In this document: one piece after another, positions 36,990 through 47,399 of the stretch
Layout: each line of letters begins with the position of its first letter
Position numbering within the stretch: the stretch's first letter is position 1
Origin: Anopheles merus
Lineage: Eukaryota; Arthropoda; Insecta; Diptera; Culicidae
Reading direction: 5' to 3'
Length of the DNA: 64,000 nt
NCBI RefSeq assembly: GCF_017562075.2
Contig: NC_054081.1
Coordinates: 11,472,528-11,536,527, forward strand
Notes under the pieces: model-generated
Told to the model about the DNA's origin: nothing
Databases searched by the model: none
What the model saw: only the letters and a program-made list of their open reading frames with translations
Translations under genes and position numbers: made by a program

Positions 36990-39070
36990 CTAAAGCTTCG
37001 TCGTACAGAGTTCGTTCTCTCATGCATTAGGTTATGCTGCTTAATTTTCATCACTGTGTAGTACTGTGTGTGTTACATTGTCTGCGCCCACAATAAGAAG
37101 CGGGGAGCTCATATGCCAGGGAGCATGCATGATCGTTAGTCTGACCGTGGTTCTTAACATTTCGCCATTTTTTCCTTTACAGATAACGACGCGACAGCAA
37201 TCAAAAATGCTGCTGCTACCCACACCCACGATCAACAATAGTTGCTAAACACTTTTTTGTGTTTCTATTCTAGAAACGCAGACAAACATCCGAATGGCTT
37301 TTTTTCAGCTGGCGTTGCCCCCTAAACTAACCATCGGGCCCCTAACTATCAATCATACAATCAAACACGATGCGGGTTCGGAACGGTGCGATAGTCTTGT
37401 GAAAAACGCTGCAATGTAAACTGCAATCAATTTTAGCTACACGTGAAGAAGCAATGCTGGAATACTGGTTACACTATCTCAATGAGACAGTTTGGATCTA
37501 GCTTGAACGAAACCTCGCCCGTCTTGCTTTATCTTCTATACTGCACCTGGTTGCACGCATTCGCGAGCTTTGAACTATACTCTCCCGATGTTCTCGCGAA
37601 TTGCCTGCTGCTGTAGGACTGTATGTGCGATTGTGGAGCGTTTTTCTCTGTGCCTCCTCTTCTTCCCCCTCGTTGCTACTCGCTTGCATCAATTCGACTT
37701 CGCAGTAACAAAGAGATACTGTACGAAAATATACACGCCAATTTCATTTAGCATCCGTGGTCCACACGGAACGCCGATAACTCAAACACGACCGACCACT
37801 GATAAATTCTCGTTGTTGGCGTGTGACGTGACGATGAAATGTGTTCCCCGTTAAATTATATTCTTAAACACTTGTTACTGCTCCTCCACTATCTCCCAGC
37901 TCCCGCAACTATTACAAAGAAGTCCGTGAGAGGAGGAGGAGGAGCATTTCAGGTTTTTTTTATTCTCCAAAAAATTAAGTCCAAAATTGTGTGCCTTTGG
38001 GTAGCTGTATGGGTACTGAGATAGGGCCTCATCTCAGGTCCAAAGTTTTAACCATTCATCGCGTATTGGTCGTTTGGGATAATCAGCCGCGATGCTCGAT
38101 TTCGGCATGCCAAGAGGACATTCATACTTTAACCACTGTGTTATCTATATTTTTATCGATATCGTTCTCTCTCCCGCGTTGAACATTTTTTTACTACGGA
38201 TCTTAAAATTCATGTTTTGAGGATTATGTTATGGCACAAAGCTGAGTTGATATTATGTTCATGTTTCCCGCTATTGCTCGTTCTACTGAGAAGTCGCTGG
38301 GACGGAAGCATGGAGAAGGACTGAGAACAAAATCGATGTATCCGATCCTGGTACCTAAAATTGACGTATTTTGTTCACTATATAGATTGTACTTCATACC
38401 TAGCGATTGATACATGTCGCTTTATTTACATTGAGTTGTAGTGTTTTAGGCACTAAAATCTCAGAATTCCTTAGGTTTTATTTATGTCATTAAGTCATAC
38501 GGACACGGCTGTTGCAATCGAAAATGAAGGAGTGGACGTGCTTCCGGAAGGATTTTCCCCTAACAGAGAACAGCCTTATCCCGGGCTTACTCGATTGTAG
38601 CTGCCATTGTTCTATTGCCGATATTGTTAACTTCTCAAACCGAGCATTTCTTGCTATCGACGTTGCTTGCTCGGGATGTTGCGGTTGTTTGGTGCTGGAC
38701 CTTGAGATGCACCAAATTGATAGTCTTCATAACATGCTTGGATGGTAAACGCATTTTCCAGGGCGCATAACTATGTTTCTGCCAAAGGCGCCAGATGACC
38801 ACACTACGGCTCAGGCCAACATATATCGTCCTTCCTTTCCAGGTCTTCTAAAATTATGCTGAATATGTATGTTATTGGTATAGTATTATTCCACATTAGC
38901 GTGGTACCTTCATTCACCGACGCACATACACACCAACACACTTCCACATGTTAATATCACAATTGAATTCTTTTCGGCGATTAAAGAAAAGGATTGATGA
39001 AAGAAAGATTGTGTTGTTTATGAACAATTTCTCTACATAACAATATAATATTCGCCCCTTCCAAACAAAC
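36990..39070. other. Gene-free stretch downstream of RpS30
   Basis: No exon, RNA gene or clear mobile element is supported. Several short frames around 37.5-37.9 kb overlap on both strands, and none shows a family motif. Confidence 0.45.
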
Positions 39071-39077
39071 GTATTTA

Positions 39078-40149
39078 CAGTGAAATCTCTAGTCTACAAA
39101 AAATGTATGTCTACAGTCTCTTCAGTTCCATACATTGTTTGTCTCTTCGAGATGAACATCTCCCTGAGACGAATATCCTTCAAGCTGCATATGTGAATTG
39201 GCAGCCAAAATGCTCTAGAATTAATTTTTGGATGATAGTACATAAAAATATTGGTCAAAGGATAGCAACATCTTCCTCCGATTTCCTCAACAAGAATATC
39301 TCTCTAAGCTGACGGTCCCCTGAAGATTCACCTTCAGAGCAGCGGTCGGCAAACTTTTGAGGCAAAGGGCCAAATGTTGTAAATGATCGAGAGCCGTGGG
39401 TCAGTTATTTTGCACTAAAATTATTGAATTATAAAAAAATCAAAATGTTAATGCTATCAGCAGTATGATTGGCGATGATGTTGTTTTTTTTATGTAATAA
39501 TATCATCCGGACAAGAAACACGAATGAATATTCCTATTTTAAAAACTAATTGCAATAATAGGAGTGTGTAGAGTAGATCTCGATTGTTTCTGAAAGCGCA
39601 CGCTGGTCACAACATTTTTTGCGGACGAAAAACTGATTGCTCTGGAGGTAACTTTGAACAAGCAAAATGATCTTATTTAAGGAGCATTTCTTGATAAGCT
39701 AGCATTTACCGGCTCCACAGCGATATAAAAATGCAAACTCTGATTTGGTTTAGGGAGCTATTTATTTAAAAGAGAAATTGCCATCGTTTTTCATTACCAT
39801 ATGCCGTTGAATATTTGCGCTAAAATTGCTTTTGGGAAAAGAGGATTCAGCTTCAGTCCATTAGGCTTCAATCGTCGAAGAATGTCGTAGGAAGCATTTT
39901 CCTTATTTCTTGAGCTATCTGAATGGCCTGCCAAGAGCGAAGAATGTGTCCCAAAATGATGCGAAACTTCCGAAAATCCGTGTAATCATTAATGTGTGAA
40001 ATGTCATGCTAAAAGAAGTTCAATAATTTCTGGAAGAATATTTTCTTCCCGTGTCAAATCTACTCGCGGGCCAGATTTAATGTTGCGTTGGGCCGCATTT
40101 GGCCCGCGGGCCGGACTTTGCCGACCGCTGCCTTAGAGAGATTTCACTG
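39078..40149. mobile_element. TA-flanked MITE with CAGTGAAATCTCT ends, interrupted by a hAT-like element
   Basis: The left end CAGTGAAATCTCTAG and the reverse complement of the right end, CAGTGAAATCTCTCT, are terminal inverted repeats flanked by TA on both sides. Without the inserted 39340-40130 element it is only about 280 bp, the usual size for such a MITE. Confidence 0.8.
39340..40130. mobile_element. Non-autonomous hAT-like element with CAGCGGTCGGCAAA ends
   Basis: The element begins CAGCGGTCGGCAAACTTTTG and ends with the inverted CTTTGCCGACCGCTG. GGGCC-rich subterminal blocks (AAAGGGCCAAA, TTTGGCCCGCGGGCC) are typical of hAT elements of this type. The 8-bp flanks CTTCAGAG and CCTTAGAG look like a decayed target duplication. 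No transposase frame is present in its 791 bp. Confidence 0.85.
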
Positions 40150-40844
40150 TATCTGTACAAATATTGAATTGTACTAGTATTGAATTCATCAAAAAATTGT
40201 TGAGGTTTCCCTGCACATTACAACATAATACATGGAAATTAGCGTTTAAAAAATACATAAATTATTATTTGTATTGTTCGAGCTGTGTGCGTGATGCTTA
40301 GTTGTGATGTACCCGAATGACCGGTGCTAAACTACATAATTAATTCACAAAAATCAACCACAACCACACATCAAGACAAACACGAATAGCGAATTTCATT
40401 CCAATCAACATTCAATATTCCTAAAAACGAATAAACATAGTTAATCGAAATAGAGCTGATGCTAGTTGCCGGGAATAATGTTATTATTCTGTAAACGGAG
40501 CTATCAGTGTTTGCTGGTCATTTTCTGCATTATTATTATTATTTTCTTTTATTTTTTATTTATTTTTAATAGTTAAAATGGGTTAAGACTATCTGAAGTC
40601 TGAAACAGCTATAATAGCATTAATCGATTGTGGTGAAAGGTTTAATTAATTGTCTCTTACTGTAGGTGCTCTTGCACTGACCTACCATCCTTTGCGTGTA
40701 CCCAATACACGTGCCGGCTGTTTATCTGTATGTATATTCCAATCTTCATTTATATATTTTTTTTGAAATGCATTTTTCTCAACGTTTCTATCTAAAATAC
40801 GACCAGTACACATTTAGTTTCATCAGGACTGCAGCAGTTCGTGT

Positions 40845-40850
40845 TTTATT
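40845..40850 (-). terminator. Candidate polyadenylation signal of RpS14
   Basis: An AATAAA on the minus strand lies about 220 nt beyond the RpS14 stop codon. It is a plausible signal, but this cannot be proved from sequence. Confidence 0.4.
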
Positions 40851-41072
40851 GGTATTCTCGTACACGACGGCATGGGAGTGACAAAAATTGTAAACGTCTG
40901 CGTAAGAAATAAACTGTTAGCACTTGAGTAACACTCGCGCCCACAAGTCCCAGCGGACAGGGACGTAGGCGGGGGAGATACCAGCCGTGATGCACACAAA
41001 ATCATAGCAAAACAAATGAATGCATCCACGGGCCGACACGCGCACTCGAGATGGAAATATTGGTATCACTCT

Positions 41073-41629
41073 CTATAGACGACGACCGCGACGACCACCC
41101 TTCCGGCGAGTGGAGTCCGACGGGATGGGCGTAACGTCTTCGATGCGACCAATCTTCATCGAGGAACGCGCGAGCGCACGCAGCGCCGACTGGGCGCCCG
41201 GTCCCGGCGTTTTGGTGCGGTTTCCGCCCGTAGCACGCAGCTTAATGTGAAGCGCGGTGATGCCGAGCGATTTGCACTTTTCCGCAACGTCCTATTGTAT
41301 TTGCGAATATTAGGATAGAAAAAAAAAGATTAATTCCAACTAGCACAGATACCACACACATCACGATCACGGATCGGGCCTTTTCTTACCTGAGCGGCCA
41401 ACATAGCGGCGTAAGGCGAGGCCTCATCGCGATCAGCTTTGACCTTCATGCCGCCGGTCACGCGCGAGATAGTTTCCTTGCCGGACAGGTCCGTAACGTG
41501 GACAAAGGTATCGTTGAAACTGGCGTAGATGTGCGCCACCCCAAACACGACCTCACCGTCGCGAACCTGCGGTCCGAGCGACACTTGCACTTCCTCCTTC
41601 ACAACTTTGTTCTTTCGTGACGGGGCCAT
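41073..41629 (-). CDS. RpS14: Ribosomal protein S14 (uS11), two coding exons
   Basis: A cytoplasmic small-subunit ribosomal protein of the uS11 family, which binds 18S rRNA at the platform. Exons on the minus strand are 41629-41390 and 41291-41073, with donor GTAAGA, acceptor AATAG and phase 0, giving 152 residues, the usual length. Recognisable segments are NKVVKEEVQVSLGPQV, GVAHIYASFNDTFVHVTDLS, GGMKVKADRDE and PYAAMLAAQ in exon 1. Exon 2 has DVAEKCKSLGITALHIKLRA, GGNRTKTPGPGAQSALRALA and the very basic C-terminus KGGRRGRRL. An acceptor directly before the start (41646) and a donor at 41897 imply one 5' UTR intron. Confidence 0.97.
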
Positions 41630-41931
41630 GATGCAACTAAGTTACTAAAAAGATAAAAAAAAAAAGATCAAACAATATTAATACGGGGCGGTTGGCTTTG
41701 ATATTCACTGAGAGCGCAAGAGGTGTGCCGATTGGTAAACAAAAATCACCCAACAACTGGCTATATGGTTGGTTTATCATTTAAATTAGCATATTCAGAA
41801 ACAGCCACATCACGCACTATCGTTTTACAGTGAATTGTTAATGTAGAATGTTCGAAAACATTTAAACGGAATTATGCCCATATTAAAAATTTCATACCTC
41901 GTAGCGAGTCCTCCGTGCTTTTCGTTTCAGC

Positions 41932-41946
41932 GGAAGTAGGAAAAAG
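41932..41946 (-). promoter_or_regulatory. 5' TOP-like pyrimidine tract of RpS14
   Basis: On the minus strand CTTTTTCCTACTTCC precedes a short putative leader exon that ends at 41898 with the donor GAG-GTATGA. This matches the expected start of a ribosomal protein mRNA. The start site itself is inferred. Confidence 0.45.
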
Positions 41947-42348
41947 GCATAATAAAAGCTGACAGATTCGATTGAAATAATCAGCAATGCCAAAGGCGTT
42001 TCTACAGGCTTTTTTTGCGGTGACCTGAAAAGGCGGAAACAGTTCGCTATCTACAGCACGACCGCCTCGGCCAAGGTTTATAGTAGCGATTTCGAGCAGT
42101 TTGGAAATTTGCGAGCATTGCAAAAGTGAAGGTTTTTGCTCGATTCTAGGGTAGCTTTCCTGTTTTCGTCAAGCTAGTGCAGCAGTTTCACTACTCAAAA
42201 CTGCTCATACATCTACAATTTTTATTATTTTTCATGATAGCGATATTATTTTGGTTGATAAACTATATTAGTACGTTACGCTATGTTTTATTTACCATTT
42301 CAAAGCCATTTTTCAGAAATATTCGTGAAAATACAAATGTTCCTACTC

Positions 42349-42408
42349 CAATAGCCAAAATTGCTTAAGCAGCTAATTTTGGCATGCTAAAGATCGCTGC
42401 TTGAATTC
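42349..42408 (-). repeat. Solo end fragment of the CCCAAATAGCCAG MITE
   Basis: About 55 bp (CCAATAGCCAAAATTGCTTA onward) repeats the adjacent terminal sequence of copy B in direct tandem, with several substitutions. It may be an older truncated copy next to which copy B inserted. Confidence 0.6.
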
Positions 42409-43073
42409 CCAAATAGCCAGAATTGCTTAAGCAGCTCATTTTGGCACGCTAAAGATCGCTGCTCTAATTCGCCTTTTGCAGTAGTTAAACAGCATCAAAG
42501 TTCTATGTGGGTCTTTCAAACAGCGCCTAAGCAGCTTCCTTATGCCACAATGCCAGCGATTATTTTTCTTTGTGTTTTATTTTCAAGCAAGCGTCATCGA
42601 TGATATAAACAACAATTTTTTTTTCGTTTAAACACATGTGTATATTTTTAAATCCTTTGTATTGATGAATTACACAAAATTTTACACAATTTACTGATAA
42701 TTCACAATCACTTCACTCAAATTTCATTCTTCAATTAACGAATCTAACTTGTGCAGCAGCAATGAGATTATTGCCGGCGTCCGTCTTTGACACTTTGACG
42801 ACACGCTATCTCGTACCGATGTCATGCATTAAAAAGCTATAAAGTTCCACCAAGTTCGGTACGCTTTCTTAACAAGCCTTCAAGTTCCACCATGAACCCT
42901 ACACATAGTGCTAATCAGCCGCAAAATTCCAAAGAGTACCATGTGCCTGTTAAAAAGCTCCATAGTTCCGCAAAGTACCGTCTATCTCTTAATCAGCCAC
43001 AAAGTACGACATCGGACCGATGTTTCGTTAAACAGCCCTAAATCAGCTATAAAGTACGAGCTGGCTATTTGGG
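42409..43073 (-). mobile_element. MITE copy B with CCCAAATAGCCAG ends
   Basis: A ~665-bp element is bounded by CCCAAATAGCCAG and CTGGCTATTTGGG. Its reverse complement follows copy A (29797-30464) from end to end with scattered substitutions. It has no coding capacity. Directly to its right lies another fragment (43080-43150) of the CAAGTGCCACAAATC element family, so the two families are repeatedly neighbours. Confidence 0.85.
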
Positions 43074-43079
43074 TAGATT

Positions 43080-43850
43080 CCTTTTAGGTTGAGAGCTTGA
43101 GTCATTTAGAACTCATTTAGTGGTCGTTTAGTGGAGTTGTGGCACATGAGAAAAAATAATACAAGATGTGTCAAAACTGCTCGAATGGGTAAATTAACGA
43201 CTATTATTAGTTGCAATAGGATTTTAAGAAATATCATTTCATTATTCTTAAAAAGAAAAACCGTGAAATAGACCATACGATAAGGATAGTTCAGGGAACG
43301 TCCTTATAAAAAAAAGATAATAACAGTGTAATACCGATCTGTCAGGCAGATGCCGCATGTGCTAAAGCTTTGACCATTCCCTAATTGGGTCATTTGCTGA
43401 CGTTTCCTACTCGATGACGTTTGACATTTGTTTACGTATATACAAAACTGGTTACGCTCGCACACACAACTTCACCTGCAGTCGAAACTTATACCGCTTC
43501 CACAGAACGGGAACATTCCTATTTTTCAGTTAGAAAGTAATTTTTTTTCCATTACCGTCAAAACTTTGACGTAGCGATTTACTGAACGCTTCAACCGCCT
43601 GGTAAAGCAATACTTATTCGTAGCGATATTACGGGCAGCAAAGTCGCTTCATGGAGAAATATCTCGCTGAAGCTTTATTGGTGAATGTAATCGTGTGCTA
43701 GTGTTTGCCACGGTGCGTGAGGGTGTGGGAGAAGCGAAACTGGTACAGGGGGAGGACGGAGAAAGCGGCTGATCGTAAATGCTCTCTCACATAATATAGC
43801 CCATTGTTATCTGAGGCGGACCCGAAAAACCGTGGCGGTTCCCGGTGTGC
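43080..43850. other. Upstream region of Pgant7
   Basis: After a short mobile-element fragment (to about 43150), the stretch should contain the Pgant7 promoter and leader. A GCAGTCG sequence near 43482 resembles an arthropod initiator, but that is weak evidence. An out-of-frame ATG occurs at 43778. No other gene is seen. Confidence 0.4.
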
Positions 43851-43874
43851 ATGCGACAGCAGCAGCAGCAGTAG
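43851..43874 (+). CDS. Seven-codon upstream ORF in the Pgant7 leader
   Basis: An ATG at 43851 opens a tiny frame (Met-Arg-five Gln-stop) made by a CAG repeat, ending 46 nt before the Pgant7 start codon. If it lies in the mature leader it could lower translation of the main frame. There is no evidence that the peptide itself has a role. Confidence 0.4.
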   Translation: MRQQQQQ

Positions 43875-43920
43875 CAGCAGAAATTTGGACACGTAGTCAA
43901 ATTGCTCGCCAACCGGTACG

Positions 43921-45717
43921 ATGCGCGTGACGAACATACGGGGCGGCCGGATTTTCCGGATCGCAGTTAGCCTGGCAATCGTGATCATGATCCTGTACAT
44001 GATTGCGACCTGGTCCGGCGTGGACCACCACACGGTGAAGGACGCGTACAATGCCCGGTTGGCGGCGATGCGTGGACACGGCGGTGACGTCGGCGACGGC
44101 GAGCAGGACCGGAACCACCCGAAGGAGGTGCCGCAGCTGGTGGAGGGCCTGGGCAACTTCGAGCCGGCGGACAAACCGATGGTGGACGGTCCGGGCGAGG
44201 GCGGCAAGGCGTACGTGCTGCCCGAGGACCAGCAAAACCGGGCGACCGATGCGGAGATGGAGTACGGCATGAACATCGTGGTGTCGGATGCGATCTCGCT
44301 CGATCGCACGATCAAGGACACGCGGCTGGAGGAGTGCAAGCACTGGGACTACCCGTACCACCTGCCGCGCACCAGCGTCGTGATCGTGTTCCACAACGAG
44401 GGCTTCAGCGTGCTGATGCGCACGGTCCACTCGGTGCTGAACCGCTCGCCGAAGCACCTGCTGCACGAGATCATCCTCGTGGACGACTACTCGGACAAGG
44501 AGGACCTGAAGGGCAAGCTGGAGCGCTACATCGAGCGGTTCGACGGCATGGTGCGCCTGATACGGAACAGCGAGCGGGAGGGCCTGATCCGGACGCGGTC
44601 GCGCGGCGCCAAGGAAGCGACCGGCGAGGTGATTGTGTACCTGGACGCCCACTGCGAGGTCAACACGAACTGGCTGCCGCCGCTGCTGGCACCGATCCAC
44701 CGGGACCGCACCGTCATGACCGTGCCGATCATCGACGGCATCGACCACAAGACGTTCGAGTACCGGCCGGTGTACGCGGACGGGCACCACTACCGTGGCA
44801 TCTTCGAGTGGGGCATGCTGTACAAGGAGAACGAGGTGCCGCGGCGGGAGCAGAAGCGCCGCAAGCACGACAGCGAGCCGTACCGCAGCCCGACCCACGC
44901 CGGCGGCCTGTTCGCCATCAATCGGAAGTTTTTCCTCGAGCTGGGCGCGTACGATTCCGGCCTGCTCGTCTGGGGCGGCGAGAACTTCGAGCTGAGCTTC
45001 AAGATTTGGCAGTGCGGCGGCAGCATCGAGTGGGTGCCGTGCTCGCGCGTCGGCCACGTCTACCGCGGCTTCATGCCGTACAACTTCGGCAAGCTCGCGA
45101 ACAAGAAGAAGGGCCCGCTGATTACGATCAACTACAAGCGCGTCATCGAAACGTGGTTCGACGGGCCGTACAAGGAGTACTTCTACACGCGCGAGCCGCT
45201 CGCCCGCTTCCTCGACATGGGCGACATCAGCGAGCAGCTGGCGCTGAAGGAGCGGCTGCAGTGCAAGAGCTTCCAGTGGTACATGGACAACGTGGCGTAC
45301 GACGTGCTGGACAAGTACCCGATGCTGCCGGCGAACGTGAAGTGGGGCGAGCTGCAGAACGTCGGCAAGGAGAAGTGCGTGGACGCGCTCGGCCGGCAGC
45401 CGCCCGCCGTCATCGGGCTGCAGCAATGCCATGGCCAGGGCCACAATCAGCTTATTCGGCTGAACGGTGCGGGCCAGCTGGGCGTTGGGGAGCGCTGCAT
45501 CGAGGCGTACAACTCCGAGATCAAGCTCGCCTTCTGCCGGCTCGGCACGGTCGACGGGCCGTGGCAGTACGACGAGCAGTCCGGCACGCTGCTACACCGA
45601 ACGCACAAAAAGTGTATGGGCTACCAGCCGCAAACCCGCCAGCTAGCGCTGATGCCGTGCGACATCAACAACGCGTACCAGTCGTGGAAGTTTAAAGAAA
45701 TTCAACCGCACTGGTAA
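43921..45717 (+). CDS. Pgant7: Polypeptide N-acetylgalactosaminyltransferase, Pgant7 type
   Basis: A Golgi type II membrane enzyme that adds GalNAc from UDP-GalNAc to Ser/Thr during mucin-type O-glycosylation; GalNAc-T7-like members prefer already glycosylated peptides. The whole 598-residue protein is one uninterrupted frame. A short cytoplasmic tail (MRVTNIRGGRIFR) is followed by one membrane anchor at about 13-31 and a stem. The GT-A domain shows TSVVIVFHNEGFSVLMRTV, EIILVDDYSD, GLIRTRSRGA, the metal-binding DAH at 242-244, GGLFAINRKFF, and the WGGENFELSFKIW motif from 351. A ricin-type lectin domain follows from about 480, ending in YQSWKF. A stop codon 27 nt upstream in frame fixes the start. 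The coding region is strikingly GC-rich against its AT-rich surroundings. AATAAA at 46030. Confidence 0.96.
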   Translation: MRVTNIRGGRIFRIAVSLAIVIMILYMIATWSGVDHHTVKDAYNARLAAMRGHGGDVGDGEQDRNHPKEVPQLVEGLGNFEPADKPMVDGPGEGGKAYVLPEDQQNRATDAEMEYGMNIVVSDAISLDRTIKDTRLEECKHWDYPYHLPRTSVVIVFHNEGFSVLMRTVHSVLNRSPKHLLHEIILVDDYSDKEDLKGKLERYIERFDGMVRLIRNSEREGLIRTRSRGAKEATGEVIVYLDAHCEVNTNWLPPLLAPIHRDRTVMTVPIIDGIDHKTFEYRPVYADGHHYRGIFEWGMLYKENEVPRREQKRRKHDSEPYRSPTHAGGLFAINRKFFLELGAYDSGLLVWGGENFELSFKIWQCGGSIEWVPCSRVGHVYRGFMPYNFGKLANKKKGPLITINYKRVIETWFDGPYKEYFYTREPLARFLDMGDISEQLALKERLQCKSFQWYMDNVAYDVLDKYPMLPANVKWGELQNVGKEKCVDALGRQPPAVIGLQQCHGQGHNQLIRLNGAGQLGVGERCIEAYNSEIKLAFCRLGTVDGPWQYDEQSGTLLHRTHKKCMGYQPQTRQLALMPCDINNAYQSWKFKEIQPHW

Positions 45718-46029
45718 GGGCGTACCTTGGACGGACCAGGGCGCGGGACCTCCGTTTTGCAATCGAACCGGCACGCGCACGGTGCTCCTTTGCGGCAGCA
45801 AGGGCGAAAGGGGGAGACGCTGGTGATTAGTTGAGTATTCTAGTACGGTAGTATCATCGGGAGGCTGAAACTTATCAATCAAAGGTCGATCGATGAAACC
45901 GACCGTTTTCGTGAAGACGCGTACACACATTATTTCGCTGAGGGAAGGGTTTAATAGAATGGACATGCTTGTTGTAAAAAAAAAAACAGAGAAGAAAGTA
46001 TGGTTAACGAGCCAACCATAGCATACAAC

Positions 46030-46035
46030 AATAAA
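46030..46035 (+). terminator. Candidate polyadenylation signal of Pgant7
   Basis: The first AATAAA past the Pgant7 stop lies 313 nt downstream. A second lies near 46266. Confidence 0.55.
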
Positions 46036-46454
46036 CGGTTGGGGCTGAGAGAAGACTGCTGAAAGCATTTTGTGGAACAATATAGGTTATCAATATCAAC
46101 AACAACAACAATCAACAATTTCAGTCCAACGGCATTTGCGCGAATGCGCCTCTAAGTTAATCGTATATGCGTTGTGAAAAGCAGTTTAGCGGAGTTGTAG
46201 AATTTCTGGAAGATTCACCGATGTTACGCAAAAAGAAAAAAACAAACAAACAAAAATTAAGGATTGAATAAACAATTAGTGATACTTGACTAGACAAAAC
46301 TATATAACTCGGGATGTTAGTTGAATACTATTCCAGACAACCTATCTTTTTTTTCTCCGAATATAGGAACTCGAAGAACTCGATTTGTTACATGTGCTTG
46401 GTACAGTATTTGGAAGAGCACAGTGGAACTCCTCATAACGAGTTTAATCCGTTC

Positions 46455-46915
46455 CAATTAATGTTGGGTTGCATGAATCTTTCGTTGAGATTCATTCATA
46501 TGAATCTTCAGTGATGAGTGATTCGAATCTCGAGTCGAATCTTCAAGGATTCATGAATCTCTAAAGATTCGCGAATCTCCAAAGATTCATGAATCTATAT
46601 CATTCATGAACCTATGAGATTCATAAATCCATTAAAATCCATATATCCCTAAGGATTCAAGAATCTTTAGAGATGAATGATTTCCTAAATATTGAATTTG
46701 CCCAATTCCACCTAAAGTTTGCTCATTGTCGGTTCAAGCCTCGCGTGGACCGTCTCCCCGTAGCAAAACAAACGATCAAAAACAAAGCCTTTTGAGCCTA
46801 ATGAATTTTTCGATATTCATGAATCTTTGAAATTCATGAGTCTTTCCAAACGAGATTCAGAATCATTCCAAAGATTCATTCAGATTCATGAATCTGAATC
46901 TGATTTACCCAAAAC
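46455..46915. repeat. Dyad array of GATTCATGAATCT units
   Basis: Two blocks (46455-46680 and 46800-46915) of imperfect repeats of the self-complementary unit GATTCATGAATC flank about 120 bp that includes a SINE piece. The outer borders (TTGGGTTGCATGAATC on the left, GAATCTGATTTACCCAA on the right) are inverted. The block therefore looks like its own element inserted in the larger one. Confidence 0.7.
46725..46775 (+). mobile_element. SINE200-like fragment
   Basis: A B-box-like GGTTCAAGCCTCG followed by TGGACCGTCTCCCCGTAGC matches the body of the SINE copies at 13.4 and 50.9 kb. Head and tail are missing. Confidence 0.55.
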
Positions 46916-47399
46916 AAGTTCCAATGACTCACTCGTTATGCGGGAGGCTCTTTTTTATTTGTATGAAAAGTGAAATAATTGGTTCCAGTGGATGAAAAGT
47001 GTAGGTATATTGAAATTATATGTATCACAACCTTACGGACTACCTCCATGTGCCAATAGTAATGCATTGATCAATTCTTAGTATCTTAGTGTTTGTATGA
47101 CTACGCGAGTTTTGGACTGGCAATGGGCGTTAATAGGGCCAATCACGTGAATCAAACGGAAAAGTATCAAACAAAACCACCCTAGTCTAACGGACAAAAA
47201 ATTGGTATTATACAAACTTTTTAGTGATTTCTTTATTTTTTCGGATCATAATAGAAAATAAACATTTTTGATACTTTTCTCGAACACTAAAGTCGCATAT
47301 ATATTGTCCCTTAAAATTCGGTTTTTTGACTCGTTGAAATTTACTCGTTGTAAGGGGTACTAGTTATGAGGGGTTCCACTGTATTTGGAACTTATTTGT

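Larger units (their letters stand above)
46421..47381. mobile_element. Inverted-repeat element with CAGTGGAACYCCTCATAAC ends and nested repeats
   Basis: The left end CAGTGGAACTCCTCATAAC mirrors the right end, whose reverse complement is CAGTGGAACCCCTCATAAC. TA follows the right end. The 960 bp between hold a GATTCATGAATC array in two blocks with a SINE fragment between them. CAGTG ends are shared with the 39.1 kb element, suggesting related Tc1/mariner-type MITEs. Confidence 0.75.

Noticed and set aside
41646..41897. Possible C/D box snoRNA in the RpS14 leader intron
   Set aside because: The minus strand has a GTGATGT (C-like), a CTGA and an AATGATAA, but no D box and terminal stem in the right places.
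43897..45444. 515-codon open frame antisense to Pgant7
   Set aside because: It mirrors the GC-rich third positions of the real gene, has no domain (repetitive Arg/Leu/His/Val), and ends with the sense gene's coding constraint. It is a shadow frame.
44334..45695. 453-codon frame in another plus frame of Pgant7
   Set aside because: Arg/Ala/Pro-rich composition produced by the GC-biased Pgant7 codons, with no family motif. It is a shadow frame.
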